Positions 1 to 9,458 of a stretch of DNA of 64,000 nt are shown in pieces. Within the stretch, counting starts at the first letter, position 1. The number at the start of each line of letters is the position of its first letter. Below the pieces are notes generated by a model that had not been told where the DNA came from, ran no database searches, and worked only from the letters and a program-made list of their open reading frames with translations. The stretch is from JACRCT01 sp049841135. GTDB lineage: Bacteria > Myxococcota > Myxococcia > Myxococcales > UBA5297. The stretch covers positions 186,001 through 250,000 of the forward strand of contig JASGHK010000008.1 in NCBI GenBank assembly GCA_049841135.1, in the 5' to 3' direction. A program made the translations under genes and the position numbers.

Positions 1-90
1 GACGGTGATCTGATTGAACTCCTCTTCGTACATCACCATCTGCGGGTTCATCAGCTTCGCCTCGTTCTAGATCGCGACGGGAACCCGCAT
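1..90 (-). pseudogene. Possible gene fragment at the left window edge with an in-frame stop
   Basis: Read leftwards, an ATG at 88-90 opens a frame that hits TAG at 67-69. The frame then continues open to the window edge with a coding-looking, acidic and Met-rich stretch that includes KLMNPQMVMYEEEF. No ribosome-binding site stands out. It may be the start of a gene broken by a point error, or a gene starting at one of the internal ATGs. I do not recognise the family, and too little is visible to decide. Confidence 0.25.
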
Positions 91-297
91 GCGTGAGCCG
101 GGTGCGCCGTTCCCCGCCTGCATCCTATGGACAGCGATGTGAGTGTCTACCAGACGGTGGGAGGGTGCGCAAGCGCCCTTCTCGGCGCGTTTTCAGGGTG
201 TTTCGTCCTCGCCCGGCCGCGTGCCGGCAGGCCTGCCTGGCTGACGGGCGCTCGGCTCCATTGACAGCGCGCCGGGCTGCGGCGAGCGTGGCGCACC

Positions 298-966
298 GTG
301 AGAGAGACGAGCACCCAGAGGGCGGGCCGGGCAGCCCAGATCTTCGAGCGTCTGGCGAGCGCCTACCCTGAAGCGGCCACGGAGCTGGACTTCGGCACGC
401 CGCTCGAGCTGCTGGTCGCGGTCCTGCTGTCGGCGCAGTGCACCGACGTGCGCGTGAACCAGGTGACGCCGGCGCTCTTCGCCCGCTTCCGCAGCGCCGA
501 GGATTTCGCGCGCGCCAAGCCCCAGGAGATCGAGCCGTACATCAAGACCTGCGGCCTCTACCGCAACAAGGCCCAGGCCATCGCGCTGGCGAGCCGGGCC
601 ATCGTCGCGGAGCACGGCGGGCAGGTGCCGACCTCCCGCGAGGCACTGGTGCAGCTTCCGGGCATCGGCAACAAATCGGCCGGCGTCATCTCCATGCACC
701 TGTCGGAGACCGAGCACGCCTTCCCAGTGGATACGCACGTGGCGCGGCTGTCGTTCCGGCTGGGCCTGTCGAGGGCCGATCGCCCGGACGACATCGAACG
801 CGACCTGCGCGAGCTGCTGCCGCGGGGGCTGTGGAAGCCCGGCCACCACCAGCTCATCCTGCACGGCCGGAGAGTCTGCACCGCGCGCGCCCCCAAGTGC
901 CCGCAGTGCCCGCTGCTCGACCTGTGCCCCCGCAACGGGCTCCCGAAGCTGGCGAAGGAGGAGTAG
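298..966 (+). CDS. nth: Endonuclease III (DNA glycosylase/AP lyase)
   Basis: Bifunctional base-excision-repair enzyme that removes oxidised pyrimidines and cleaves the abasic site. The 222-residue length fits the family. Visible are the helix-hairpin-helix LPGIGNKSAG with the catalytic Lys (K126), the VDTH motif with the catalytic Asp (D145), and a C-terminal [4Fe-4S] loop with cysteines 194, 201, 204 and 210 in the C-x6-C-x2-C-x5-C spacing. The start is a GTG at 298; the region before it (91-297) shows no other gene. The gene converges on def with only 3 bases between the two stop codons, so transcripts of the two may overlap. Apart from the GTG start nothing is unusual. Confidence 0.93.
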   Translation: MRETSTQRAGRAAQIFERLASAYPEAATELDFGTPLELLVAVLLSAQCTDVRVNQVTPALFARFRSAEDFARAKPQEIEPYIKTCGLYRNKAQAIALASRAIVAEHGGQVPTSREALVQLPGIGNKSAGVISMHLSETEHAFPVDTHVARLSFRLGLSRADRPDDIERDLRELLPRGLWKPGHHQLILHGRRVCTARAPKCPQCPLLDLCPRNGLPKLAKEE

Positions 967-969
967 GCG

Positions 970-1533
970 CTACAGGCCGGGCGTCGAGAGGCGCTCTGGC
1001 TCGGGCTGCTTGCCCTCGGCCTTCTCGCGTTCGCGGTCGGCCTTGAGCCGCTTCATGCGCCGCTTGATGAGCCCGCGCTTGAGCGTCGAGATGCGGTCGA
1101 CGAACACCGTGCCGTCCAGGTGGTCGAGCTCGTGCTGCAGCGCGATGGCGAGCAGGCCGGTGCCCTCGACCTCGAACTCCTTGCCATCCTGGTCGAGCGC
1201 CTTGACGGTGACCTTCTCGTAGCGCGTCACCTCTTCCGCCTCGCCCGGGACCGACAGGCAGCCCTCTTCCCAGACGACCTCACCCTCGTGTTTGACGATG
1301 ACCGGGTTGATGAGCGCGAGCGGCTTGACGCCCTCCTGCTTGGGAGTGGTGTCGATGGTCACGATCCGTTGCAGCACGCCAATCTGCGGGGCGGCCAAGC
1401 CTACGCCGTTGGCCTTGTACATCGTCTCGAACATGTCGGCGACGATGGCGCGGACATCGTCGTTCACCGCCTTGACGTCGGTGGCCTGCTCGCTCAGCCG
1501 AGGATCGGGCCAGATGAGGATCTCGCGGACCAT
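970..1533 (-). CDS. def: Peptide deformylase
   Basis: Metalloprotease that removes the N-formyl group from nascent proteins at the ribosome exit. The 187-residue protein has all three family motifs: GVGLAAPQIG (Q50), EGCLS (metal ligand C92) and QHELDH (metal ligands H134 and H138, catalytic E135). The open frame extends 23 codons upstream, but I choose the ATG at 1533 because it is preceded by GAGAGG at a good distance and begins at the usual family N-terminus (MVREIL). The C-terminal ~45 residues are a charged Lys/Arg/Glu tail. It lies 102 bases downstream of the giant DUF4388 gene on the same strand. No fmt partner is visible in the window. Confidence 0.95.
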   Translation of the reverse strand: MVREILIWPDPRLSEQATDVKAVNDDVRAIVADMFETMYKANGVGLAAPQIGVLQRIVTIDTTPKQEGVKPLALINPVIVKHEGEVVWEEGCLSVPGEAEEVTRYEKVTVKALDQDGKEFEVEGTGLLAIALQHELDHLDGTVFVDRISTLKRGLIKRRMKRLKADREREKAEGKQPEPERLSTPGL

Positions 1534-1635
1534 GTCTTTACCTCTCGCCTCCCCAACACAAGAAAGCACGGGATTATAGGGACCGCAGGGGTCCGCATCC
1601 ACCCGCCCGTGGGGGATTGCCAGAGGGAGCTGCCG

Positions 1636-4600
1636 CTAGTCCGCCAGGCTGCGGGCGTAGTCCTCGCGCACCGCGTCGTCGCTGAGCACGTCGCACGCCT
1701 CCGCGAGGCCCCGGCCGATCTCATCGAGGCGCCGGAAGAGCGTGGCGTCGTCGAGGGTGCCGAACCGGTCCGGGTGGAACTCGCGCGCGAGCTTCTCGTA
1801 GGCCTCGCGCACTTCGTAGCCCGAAGCATCGCGGCGCAGGCCCAGCATCTGGAAGTAGTCGCCGGCGACGACCTGGTTGTACTTCTCGGCGACGCGGGCG
1901 AGGTCCAGGCGCGCCGCCTCCTGCGGGCTCGCGGGGCGCGCGGCCCGGCCCAGCACGGCGATCTCGACCGCGCCGGCGGCAGCCAACGAGTAGAGCACCT
2001 TGAGCGCGCCGGCCTCGTCGAGCCCGCCCTCGAAGAGCAACTCCTCGACCGTGCGCAGCCCGTCCACCATCGAGGCCAGCCGGCGCTCCCTGGCGGAGAG
2101 GCCGAAATAGTCGAGGTCGAAGTTCTGGGCGCGCGGGCGTAGCAGGGTCGCCGGGCCGCCCAGCCGGGCCCACAGGCGGGGCGTCGAGAGCTTGCGGCGC
2201 ACGCCCTCGGTCGCCATGGCGTACGGGTGCATGGGCAGCACCACCCGCTCCTCGGGCGGCGGCGCCTCGGGCGTGAAGACGTAGGCCGAGGACTCGTCCA
2301 GGAAGACGGAGTAGCAGACCTCCTGGACCCGTTTGCGGACCAGCGGGTAGAGCTTCCTGCGGCCGGATGTAGCCCAGCTCGACCATCTGCAGCGCCAGCC
2401 GCCGGGCGAGCCGCTCGTCGCTGACGCGCAGCGCGTGATGCTGGGCTGCGGTGATGAGCCCGCCCCGCAGCGCCACGTCCTCGAGGCGCTCGACGAGCGA
2501 GGTGGAGGAGGCGGCGACCAGCCGGCCGTCCTCGAACCAGAGGGTGCGCTGGGCGTCGAGCCCGGCGACGTCGACGCGGCCGGTGAGCCGCCCATCAAAG
2601 GCCTTGCACAGGAGCGCCGGCGCGTCGAGCTGGGCCAGCGTTCCGCGCGGCGGGAACGGCGGCTCGGTCGGCTCGAGTGACGGGCCGGTCTTGAACCCGG
2701 CCTCGAGATCCACCTGCTCTCCGGCGCCAGGCGTTGGCTGGGCCGGCGGCACGAAGCCGGGAGAGGTCGGCTCGTCGTTGGCCGGAGCCATCTCGGTGAC
2801 CCGGAGCGGCCCTCGCCACTTCCCCGAGGCGAACGGGCGCACGTGGCGCGGATCCTCAGCGTGCGGCGGCCCCTCGTTCGCGAACTCGGGACGGGGTGCG
2901 CCGCGCAGCGGCCGGCCGGGGCGGGCTGCCTCGAGCGTCCGCCTCGCGTCCTCCTCGCGACGGCGGATCTCGGCCTGCTCGACCTCGCGCTCGGCCAGGG
3001 CCCGGCGAATCTCCACCTCGCGTGCCTCGCGCTGGCGGCGGGCGGCGTCGGCCCGGTCCTGCAGCTCCTTGCCGGTCCTCTCCGAGGATTCCTCGAGACG
3101 ACGCTCCTCCTCCTCGACGGCGGCACGCTCGGCCTCGAGCTTCTTGCGCGCGGCCTCGGCCTTCTCCTTCAGCTCGCGCTGAGCCGCGGCGGCCTCCTCG
3201 ATGGATCGGCGCTCCTGGGCCTCGACGGCGGCGCGCTCGGCCTCGAGCCTCTGGCGCGCTGCCTCGGCCTTCTCCTTCAGCTCGCGCTCGGCGGCTTCAG
3301 CTTGCTCGGCGACACGACGCGCCTCTTCCTCGGCGGCGGAACGCTCGGCTTCCACCTTCTTGCGCATCGCCTCGGTCTTCGCCTTGAGCTCCCGATCGGC
3401 GACGGCGGCCTGCTCGGCGACGACTCGCGCCTCCTCCTCGGCGGCGGCGCGCTCGGCTTCCAGCTTCTTGCGTGCCGCCTCGGTCTTGGCTCGCAGCTCG
3501 CGGGCCTCGGCCTCGGCAGCCTCGGCCGCGGCGCGCTGCTCGGCCTCGAGGGCCGCGTGCTCCTGCTCCACCTTCTTGCGGGCAGCCTCGGCGCGAGCCC
3601 GAAGCTCCCGTTCGGTGGCCCGGGCCACCTCCTGGAGCTTGCGGTTCTCTTCCTCGATGGCCGCGTTCTCGGCGTCCAGCCGCTGGCGAGCGATCTCCTG
3701 GCGCCGCTTGAGCGCCTCCTCGGCGGCCCTGGCCTGCACCTCGATCTGGCGTTCCTGCTCCTCGACCGCGGCCCGCTCGGCCTCGAGGCGCAGCGCGGCC
3801 TCCTCGGCCTGGCGCTGCAGCTCCTCGCGCCGCAGGGCGAGCGCGGTGGTCTCGGCGTCTATCTTGCGGCGGGCCTCCTCGGTGCGGGCTTCGAGCTCGG
3901 CCTTCCGCGCTTCCAGCTCCGCCTCGTCCTGCGCCAGGCGCTGAGCGAGCTCCTCCGCACGACGCTCCTCGGCGTGGGCGGCCTCTTGGAGCTCCTCGAC
4001 GCGCAGCTTCTGCGCCTCCTCGCGGGCCTTCACCTCGGCGATCTTCCGGTGCAGCTCCTCCGCGGCGCCGACCAGGGCGTCCGCCTGCTTGGCCTCGGCC
4101 TCGAGCCTCTTCTGGGCCGCGTCGATCTTCTTCTTGGCCTCGTCGCGCCGGCGCGCGAGGTCCCTGGCGTTGGCCTCGACCTGCTCGCGCTCCGCGGTCG
4201 CCTTGCGCTCCTCCTCCTCGGCGGCCTGCTTCAGCTCCTCGATGCGGCGGCGGTGCTGCTCCTCGGTCGCGCGAGCCACCTCGACCCGCTCGCGGTGCTC
4301 CCCAGCGAGGCGTTCCAGCTCCTCGATGCGGCGGATGTCGTCGTCGGCTCGCTTCTTCTCGACCTCCACCTGGCGGAGGGCCTCTTCGCGGCGCTCGGCG
4401 ATCTCCGCGGCCTCGATCTCGAGCAGGGCGCGCTCCTGCGCGGCGCGCTGCTCCTCGTCGAGGGCCGCCTGCTTCAGGTCGGCGATGCGCCGCCGTTCCT
4501 CATCCTCGCGGGCGCGGATCTCCTCGACCAGGCGCTGCTGCTCTTCGGCTTCCCGTCGCAGCTCCTCGGCACGAACCGCCTCTTCCTCCACCCTTCGCTG

Positions 4601-7600
4601 TGCGCCCTCGGCCTTCTGCTGGGCCTCCTCGCGACGGAGGGCGAGCTCCTGGGCCTCGGCCTCGAGACGCTCGCGCTCGGCGAGCGCGCGGCGCTCCTCC
4701 TCCTGGGCAACGAGGTTCGCGTCCGCCAAGGCTTGGAGCTCGCGCTCGCTCTCTTCCTTCCGGGCCTGGGCCAGCTCGCGCAGCTCGGCAGCTTCGCGCT
4801 CGGCCTCTTCGCGGCGGCGAGCAGTCTCGGCGGCCTCGGCCTCCAGCCGCTCCCGCTCTTCGCGAGCCGCGCGCTGGGCCTCCTCGGCTGCCCTGCGCAG
4901 CGCCTCGAGCTTCTCTCGCTCCTCGGCCGCGACGCGTTCACGCTCTAGCTGCGCCTCGCGCTCCGCCCTCTCCAGCGCTTCTCTCTCGGCGACCTGCCTT
5001 GCCTGCTGCTCGGCGGCCAGACGCTCCAGCTCCGCCTCCTCGCGAGCCTGGTCCTCCGCCGCCACTCGCTGGAGCTCTTCCTTGGCCTTGGCTTCCGCCG
5101 CGACTCGCTCCGCTTCTTCCGCCGCCTGGCGCTCCTGCTCTGCCCGCTCGGCCTCTTCCTTGGCCTTGGCTTCCGCCGCGAGCCGCTCTGCTTCTTCTGC
5201 CGCCTGGCGCTCCTGCTCTGCCCGCTCGGCCTCTTCCTTGGCCTTGGCTTCCGCCGCGAGCCGCTCCGCTTCTTCTGCGGCCAGCCGCTCCTGCTCTGCC
5301 CGCTCGGCCTCTTCCTTGGCCTTGGCTTCTGCCGCGAGCCGCTCTGCCTCTTCCGCCGCCTGGCGCTCCTGCTCCGCCCGCTCGGCCTCTTCCTTGGCCT
5401 TGGCTTCCGCCGCGAGCCGCTCTGCCTCTTCCGCCGCCTGGCGCTCCTGCTCTGCCCGCTCGGCCTCTTCCTTGGCCTTGGCTTCCGCCGCGAGCCGCTC
5501 CGCTTCTTCTGCGGCCAGCCGCTCCTGCTCTGCCCGCTCGGCCTCTTCCTTGGCCTTGGCTTCCGCCGCGAGCCGCTCCGCTTCTTCTGCGGCCAGCCGC
5601 TCCTGCTCTGCCCGCTCGGCCTCTTCCTTGGCCTTGGCTTCCGCCGCGAGCCGCTCCGCTTCTTCTGCGGCCAGCCGCTCCTGCTCTGCCCGCTCGGCCT
5701 CTTCCTTGGCCTTGGCTTCCGCCGCGAGCCGCTCCGCTTCTTCCGCGGCCCGGCGTTCCTGCTCTGCCCGCTCGGCCTCTTCCTTGGCCTTGGCTTCCGC
5801 CGCGAGCCGCTCCGCTTCTTCTGCGGCCAGCCGCTCCTGCTCTGCCCGCTCGGCCTCTTCCTTGGCCTTGGCTTCCGCCGCGAGCCGGTCTGCCTCTTCC
5901 GCGGCTCGGCGTTCCTGCTCTGCCCGCTCGGCCTCTTCCTTGGCCTTGGCTTCCGCCGCGAGCCGCCCCTGCTCAGCGCGCTCAGCCTCTTCCTTGGCAC
6001 TGGCCTCGGCCGCAAGCCGTTCGAGCTCCGCGTTCTCGGCAGCTTCCTCCTCGGCGACCTTCCTCGCTGCCTCCTCGGCCGCCGCGCGCTCCTGGTCGGC
6101 TTTCGCTGCCTCGGCCAGCTGCTTCGCTTTCGCCTCGGCCTCGCGAAGCTCAGTCTCCGCCGCCAGCTCTGCTTCCTTCTCCGCCACGTCGGCAGCGCGG
6201 CGCGCCTCCTCGCGCGCCTTGCGTTGTGCATCCTCCCAATCCAGCTCGGGGGCCTCATCCCTCACCGGCGTCGACCGCTTCGGCGGATCGGGCAGCAGTT
6301 CAGGGACCGCTTCGTCCGTCGCCTTGGCCAATTCCGTAGCGAGACCGTCGTCGGAAGCAGGCTCTGCAGCCGACGCGGGCTCCGAAGACCAGCTCAACTC
6401 GTCGGCCAGCGGCTCTTGCGCACTCGCAGTGTCCAGCCTCGGCGACTCGGCCGGCGGCTGCTCCGCCGCTCCGTCGCCGAACAACGAATCCGCCAGCGGC
6501 GCCGACGCATTCGTCTCCGGCGGCGGCTCCGTCACCAACGAGTCGGTGAGCGGCGCGGTCTCCGGCGCTGGCTGCTCCGCCACTCCATCGCCGAACAGCG
6601 AATCCGCCAGCGGCGCCGACGGGTCCGTCTCCGGCGGCGGCTCCGTCACCATCGAGTCGGTCAGCGGTGCCGACTCCGGCGCCGGCTGCTCCGCCACCCC
6701 ATCGCCGAACAGCGAATCCGCCAGCGGCGCCGACGGGTCCGTCTCCGGCGGCAACTCCGTCACCAGCGAGTCGGTCAGCGGTGCCGACTCCGGCGCCGCC
6801 TGCTCCACCACCCCATCGCCGAACAACGAATCCGCCAGCGGCGCCGACGGGTCCGTCTCGGGCGGAGGCTCCGTCGCCAGCGAGTCGGTCAGCGGCGCCG
6901 ACTCCGGCGCGGGCTGCTCCACCACTCCGTCGCCGAACAGCGAATCCGCCAGCGGCGCAGAATCGTCGATGGGCGGCGGCTCGGTGAGCAGGTCATCCGC
7001 AGCCAAACCAGCGCTCGCCGCCTGTTGAAGGAGCTCGGCCGAAGACACGGCCGGGGCTCCCTCTGCCGGCGGCGCCGCGAAGAGCCCCTCGGCAAGCGGT
7101 GCCGATTCGCCGGCAACCGGGTCCGTCGGCGCGTCGCCGAAGAGGGTGTCCGCCAGCGGCGTGGAGGAGTCATCAGCCGCGGGCCGGGGCCCGGCTGGAG
7201 GAGGCTCCGCGAGGGGCGAATCGCCCGGCTCGGACAGCCGCCAGGCGGAGGCGACATCGTCCTCGTCGAGCGCTCGCTGCACCGCTTCCAGGAGCGCCTG
7301 GCCGTCGAGCGGCAGGTCGACGACCGCCGCCTCGGGAGCTTCGGAGATGCCATGACCCAGCAGGACGAAGCGGGTCGCGTCGCCGCGCGGGTGATTGCGG
7401 ATCTCCTGGTAGATGGCCGCGCCACGCCCGCCGTCCACCTCGGGAGCGAGGACGACCACCGCCGGAGCCAGGTCTCCGAAGGTGATGACCGCGTCGGCGG
7501 CGTTGGTGACCAAGACGCTGTCGACGCCCTCGCGCTGGAGGACGCGCTTCGCGGGGGCGATGACCGCGATGTCATCGTGGACGAGGAGGACGGGGCCGGC

Positions 7601-7603
7601 CAT
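1636..7603 (-). CDS. Giant pseudo-receiver / coiled-coil / DUF4388 / J-domain protein (one frameshift near 2354)
   Basis: About 1,988 residues once a +1 insertion near 2354-2357 is removed (GYIRPQE joins LYPLVRKRV). Domain order: a receiver-like fold at 1-115; five copies of a 38-residue Pro/Asp-rich unit (SAPLADSLFGDG...) at about 214-390; a long Ala/Glu/Arg/Lys coiled coil to about 1550, including eleven near-identical 26-residue units at about 548-841; a DUF4388 (PATAN-like) domain from about 1650; and a C-terminal J-like domain with an HPDRF motif. The receiver appears degenerate: the expected phospho-acceptor Asp aligns with Val (VVVLAPEVDG) and the conserved Lys is missing. Such modular proteins in myxobacteria are linked to motility or polarity scaffolding, which is inference here. 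The TPR gene ends 67 bases upstream, so an operon is likely. Confidence 0.82.
5080..5960 (-). repeat. Eleven 78-bp tandem repeats within the coiled coil
   Basis: A 78-bp unit encoding 26 residues (KAKEEAERAEQER followed by xAAEEAERLAAEA, x being L, R or Q) is repeated eleven times with very few changes, flanked by degenerate copies on both sides. Because 78 is a multiple of three, copy-number change would lengthen or shorten the coiled coil without breaking the frame. The near-identity suggests recent expansion or ongoing homogenisation. Confidence 0.9.
6440..6990 (-). repeat. Five 114-bp tandem repeats encoding a Pro/Asp-rich linker
   Basis: About five copies of a 114-bp unit encode 38 residues of the form SAPLADSLFGDG, then EQPAPESAPLTDSL, then a PPET tail. 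The copies are close but not identical, and the unit nearest the coiled coil is the most divergent. They form the acidic, probably disordered linker between the receiver-like domain and the coiled coil of the giant protein. Confidence 0.85.
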
Positions 7604-7670
7604 GCGGGGATGATTCTACCCCGCGCTGCTCACCCGTCCACGAAACGGCCCGGGTCGGGTTGGCGGCGCC

Positions 7671-8828
7671 TCAGGACGCGGGCTCGGCCGGCTTGGCCTG
7701 GCTCGGCTCGGTCGCCGCTGGCGCTGCCGCCGGGACGTCGGGGCTGTCGAGCAGGATCTGCTTGAGGCGATCCAGGCTCTCCCGCGTCTTGGCGATGAAG
7801 GGGTTCTCGGCCCCGATGCGCTCGGCGGCGGCCAGGGTCCGCTCGTAGATGGACATGGCCTTGGTCACCAGCACCCGCACCTTCTTGTGCAGCTCCTCGC
7901 GGTAGATCTGCTGCTGGTCGGCGTCGAGCCCCGGCGGGACCTTGGCGTTGAGCATGGCGTCATAGAGGTCCTCGTAGAGCGCGCCGATGCGGAAGCCGGC
8001 GGCGGTCGCCCACTGCCCCTCGCCGATGCGGATGGCGCGCAGGTAGTGGCCCTGGGCCGACAGGAGCATCTCGCACTTGTTCTCGAGGTCCTTGCCCAGC
8101 TTGTCCTCGCCCTGCTCGGGGTCGAGCTCCACGCGCTCGTAGAAGATCCGGTAGATCTCGCCCAGGAAGAACTGGGCCTGGCCCGGGAAGTACTCGTCCA
8201 GGCGGTCGGCTTCCTTCTTCTCCGACCAGTAGTTGAGCGAGTCGCGCAGCGAGGTCTCGGCGGCGTCCAACTCGCCGCTCTCGAGCTGGCAGATGCCCTT
8301 GTGCACCTTGGCCTCGAGCCGCTTCTGGGAGGAGATGTCCTCGCGCCCGGCGACCACGTTCAGGATCTCGATGGCCGGCGCGTACTGGTCCAGGTGGTAG
8401 TAGCACTCGGCCAGACGGAACGCGGCGTCGAGCGAGTCGCCGGTGCCCTTGGCGGGGTCGGCGAGCGGCTTGAAGCGCTCGGCGGCGTCGGCGAACTTCG
8501 ACAGGCGCTCGAGCGAGAGGCCGGCGTTGAACGCGGCATCGGCGCGGTGCTTGGAAGCCGGGAAGGTGTCCGCCAGGCGGCCGAAGCAGCGGGCGGCCTT
8601 CTCGTAGTCCTGCGCCGCGAAGGAGCTCGTCCCCAAGGCGAAGAGCTCCTCGTCGTTCATCCCGGCGAGCTCCAGCTCCTCTTTGCCGCCCGGGGTCACC
8701 AGGACGGGCTCGAAGCGCAGCACCTCGGGCTCGCCCGCGCCGGCCTTCGCGCCACGCGTGGAGGCGCACGAAGGGGCGAGGAGCAGGCAGGCAGCCGCGA
8801 GGAGCGTGGACCAGAGGATGGAGCGCAT
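7671..8828 (-). CDS. TPR-repeat secreted protein or lipoprotein
   Basis: About 385 residues with an N-terminal signal segment (MRSILWSTLLAAACLLLAPSC). Cys21 could be lipidated, although the residues before it are not a textbook lipobox. The rest is helical tetratricopeptide-like repeats (for example DYEKAARCFGRLADTFP and ECYYHLDQYAPAIEILN), ending in an Ala/Pro-rich tail. The open frame reaches 8885, but I choose the ATG at 8828, which has GGAG six bases upstream and starts directly at the signal peptide. Role not known; TPR lipoproteins usually scaffold envelope complexes. It sits immediately upstream of the giant pseudo-receiver gene, probably in one transcript. Confidence 0.75.
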   Translation of the reverse strand: MRSILWSTLLAAACLLLAPSCASTRGAKAGAGEPEVLRFEPVLVTPGGKEELELAGMNDEELFALGTSSFAAQDYEKAARCFGRLADTFPASKHRADAAFNAGLSLERLSKFADAAERFKPLADPAKGTGDSLDAAFRLAECYYHLDQYAPAIEILNVVAGREDISSQKRLEAKVHKGICQLESGELDAAETSLRDSLNYWSEKKEADRLDEYFPGQAQFFLGEIYRIFYERVELDPEQGEDKLGKDLENKCEMLLSAQGHYLRAIRIGEGQWATAAGFRIGALYEDLYDAMLNAKVPPGLDADQQQIYREELHKKVRVLVTKAMSIYERTLAAAERIGAENPFIAKTRESLDRLKQILLDSPDVPAAAPAATEPSQAKPAEPAS

Positions 8829-8967
8829 CGGATTCTCCGACAGGACTTCGGTCCGGCGCTTCGCTTCCCTCCGAACCGAAGTCATTGTGGCCTCCCGGTT
8901 GCCCGTAGGACAACGGGTGAGCCCGAATGGTTCCCGGCTCGCTCCCCTGACGCAACCCTTCGTCTGC

Positions 8968-9366
8968 CTACCCGGCGATCGTCTTGACCCACACCTGGCG
9001 CCGGCGCGGCCCGTCGAACTCGCAGAAGAAGACGGACTGCCAGGTGCCGAGCTGGAGCTGCCCGTCCTCGACGATGACCGTGACCGATGGGCCGACGAGG
9101 GAGGTCTTGGTGTGCGAGTCGGAGTTGCCCTCGCCGTGGCGGAAGCCCTCGTTGGGCACCGAGCGCTCGAGCGCGAAGAGCAGGTCGCGCCGCACGTCGG
9201 GGTCGGCGTTCTCGTTGATGGTGATGGCCGCCGTGGTGTGCGGGCAGTAGACGGTGACCAGGCCGCTCTTCAAGCCTTCCTGCGCCACCAGCTCCTGCAC
9301 CCGGCGCGTGACGTCGACCAGCTCGCAGCGCTGCCGGGTGGAGATCTCGAAGGTGGTCTTGGGCAT
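8968..9366 (-). CDS. YjbQ/UPF0047 family protein
   Basis: A 132-residue single-domain protein of the YjbQ (UPF0047) family, a small compact trimeric fold. Some members are reported to have weak thiamine-phosphate-synthase activity, but the true role is unsettled. The family signature is clear: HTTAAITINENAD, the HGEGNSDSH motif with its conserved His and acidic residues, and the GTWQSVFFCEFDGPR strand near the end. The open frame extends to 9558, but the ATG at 9366 has a strong AAGGAGGG site and matches the family start. It lies between the ArsA pair and the TPR gene on the same strand. Confidence 0.9.
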   Translation of the reverse strand: MPKTTFEISTRQRCELVDVTRRVQELVAQEGLKSGLVTVYCPHTTAAITINENADPDVRRDLLFALERSVPNEGFRHGEGNSDSHTKTSLVGPSVTVIVEDGQLQLGTWQSVFFCEFDGPRRRQVWVKTIAG

Positions 9367-9458
9367 GGCCTGCCCTCCTTGGTCGTTCGTGGCTCTCGGG
9401 GAGGGCGTCTTTTCGCTCGGAGCCCCGCCCGACGCAAGCGCGTCGTGGCGCCGGGCCG

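Noticed and set aside
2843..4948. A Leu-rich 701-codon ORF resembling a membrane protein
   Set aside because: It lies antisense to the coiled coil; its Leu/Gly composition comes from Glu/Ala codons read in reverse. No start signal.
4089..7028. A 979-codon plus-strand ORF opposite the coiled-coil gene, and similar long ORFs opposite other genes
   Set aside because: They are low-complexity Ala/Ser/Arg products that mirror the repeats of the minus-strand gene. In DNA this GC-rich, stop codons are rare on the antisense strand.
7260..7603. An active two-component receiver at the start of the giant protein
   Set aside because: The expected phospho-acceptor Asp and the conserved Lys are both replaced, so phosphorylation is unlikely; annotated as a pseudo-receiver.
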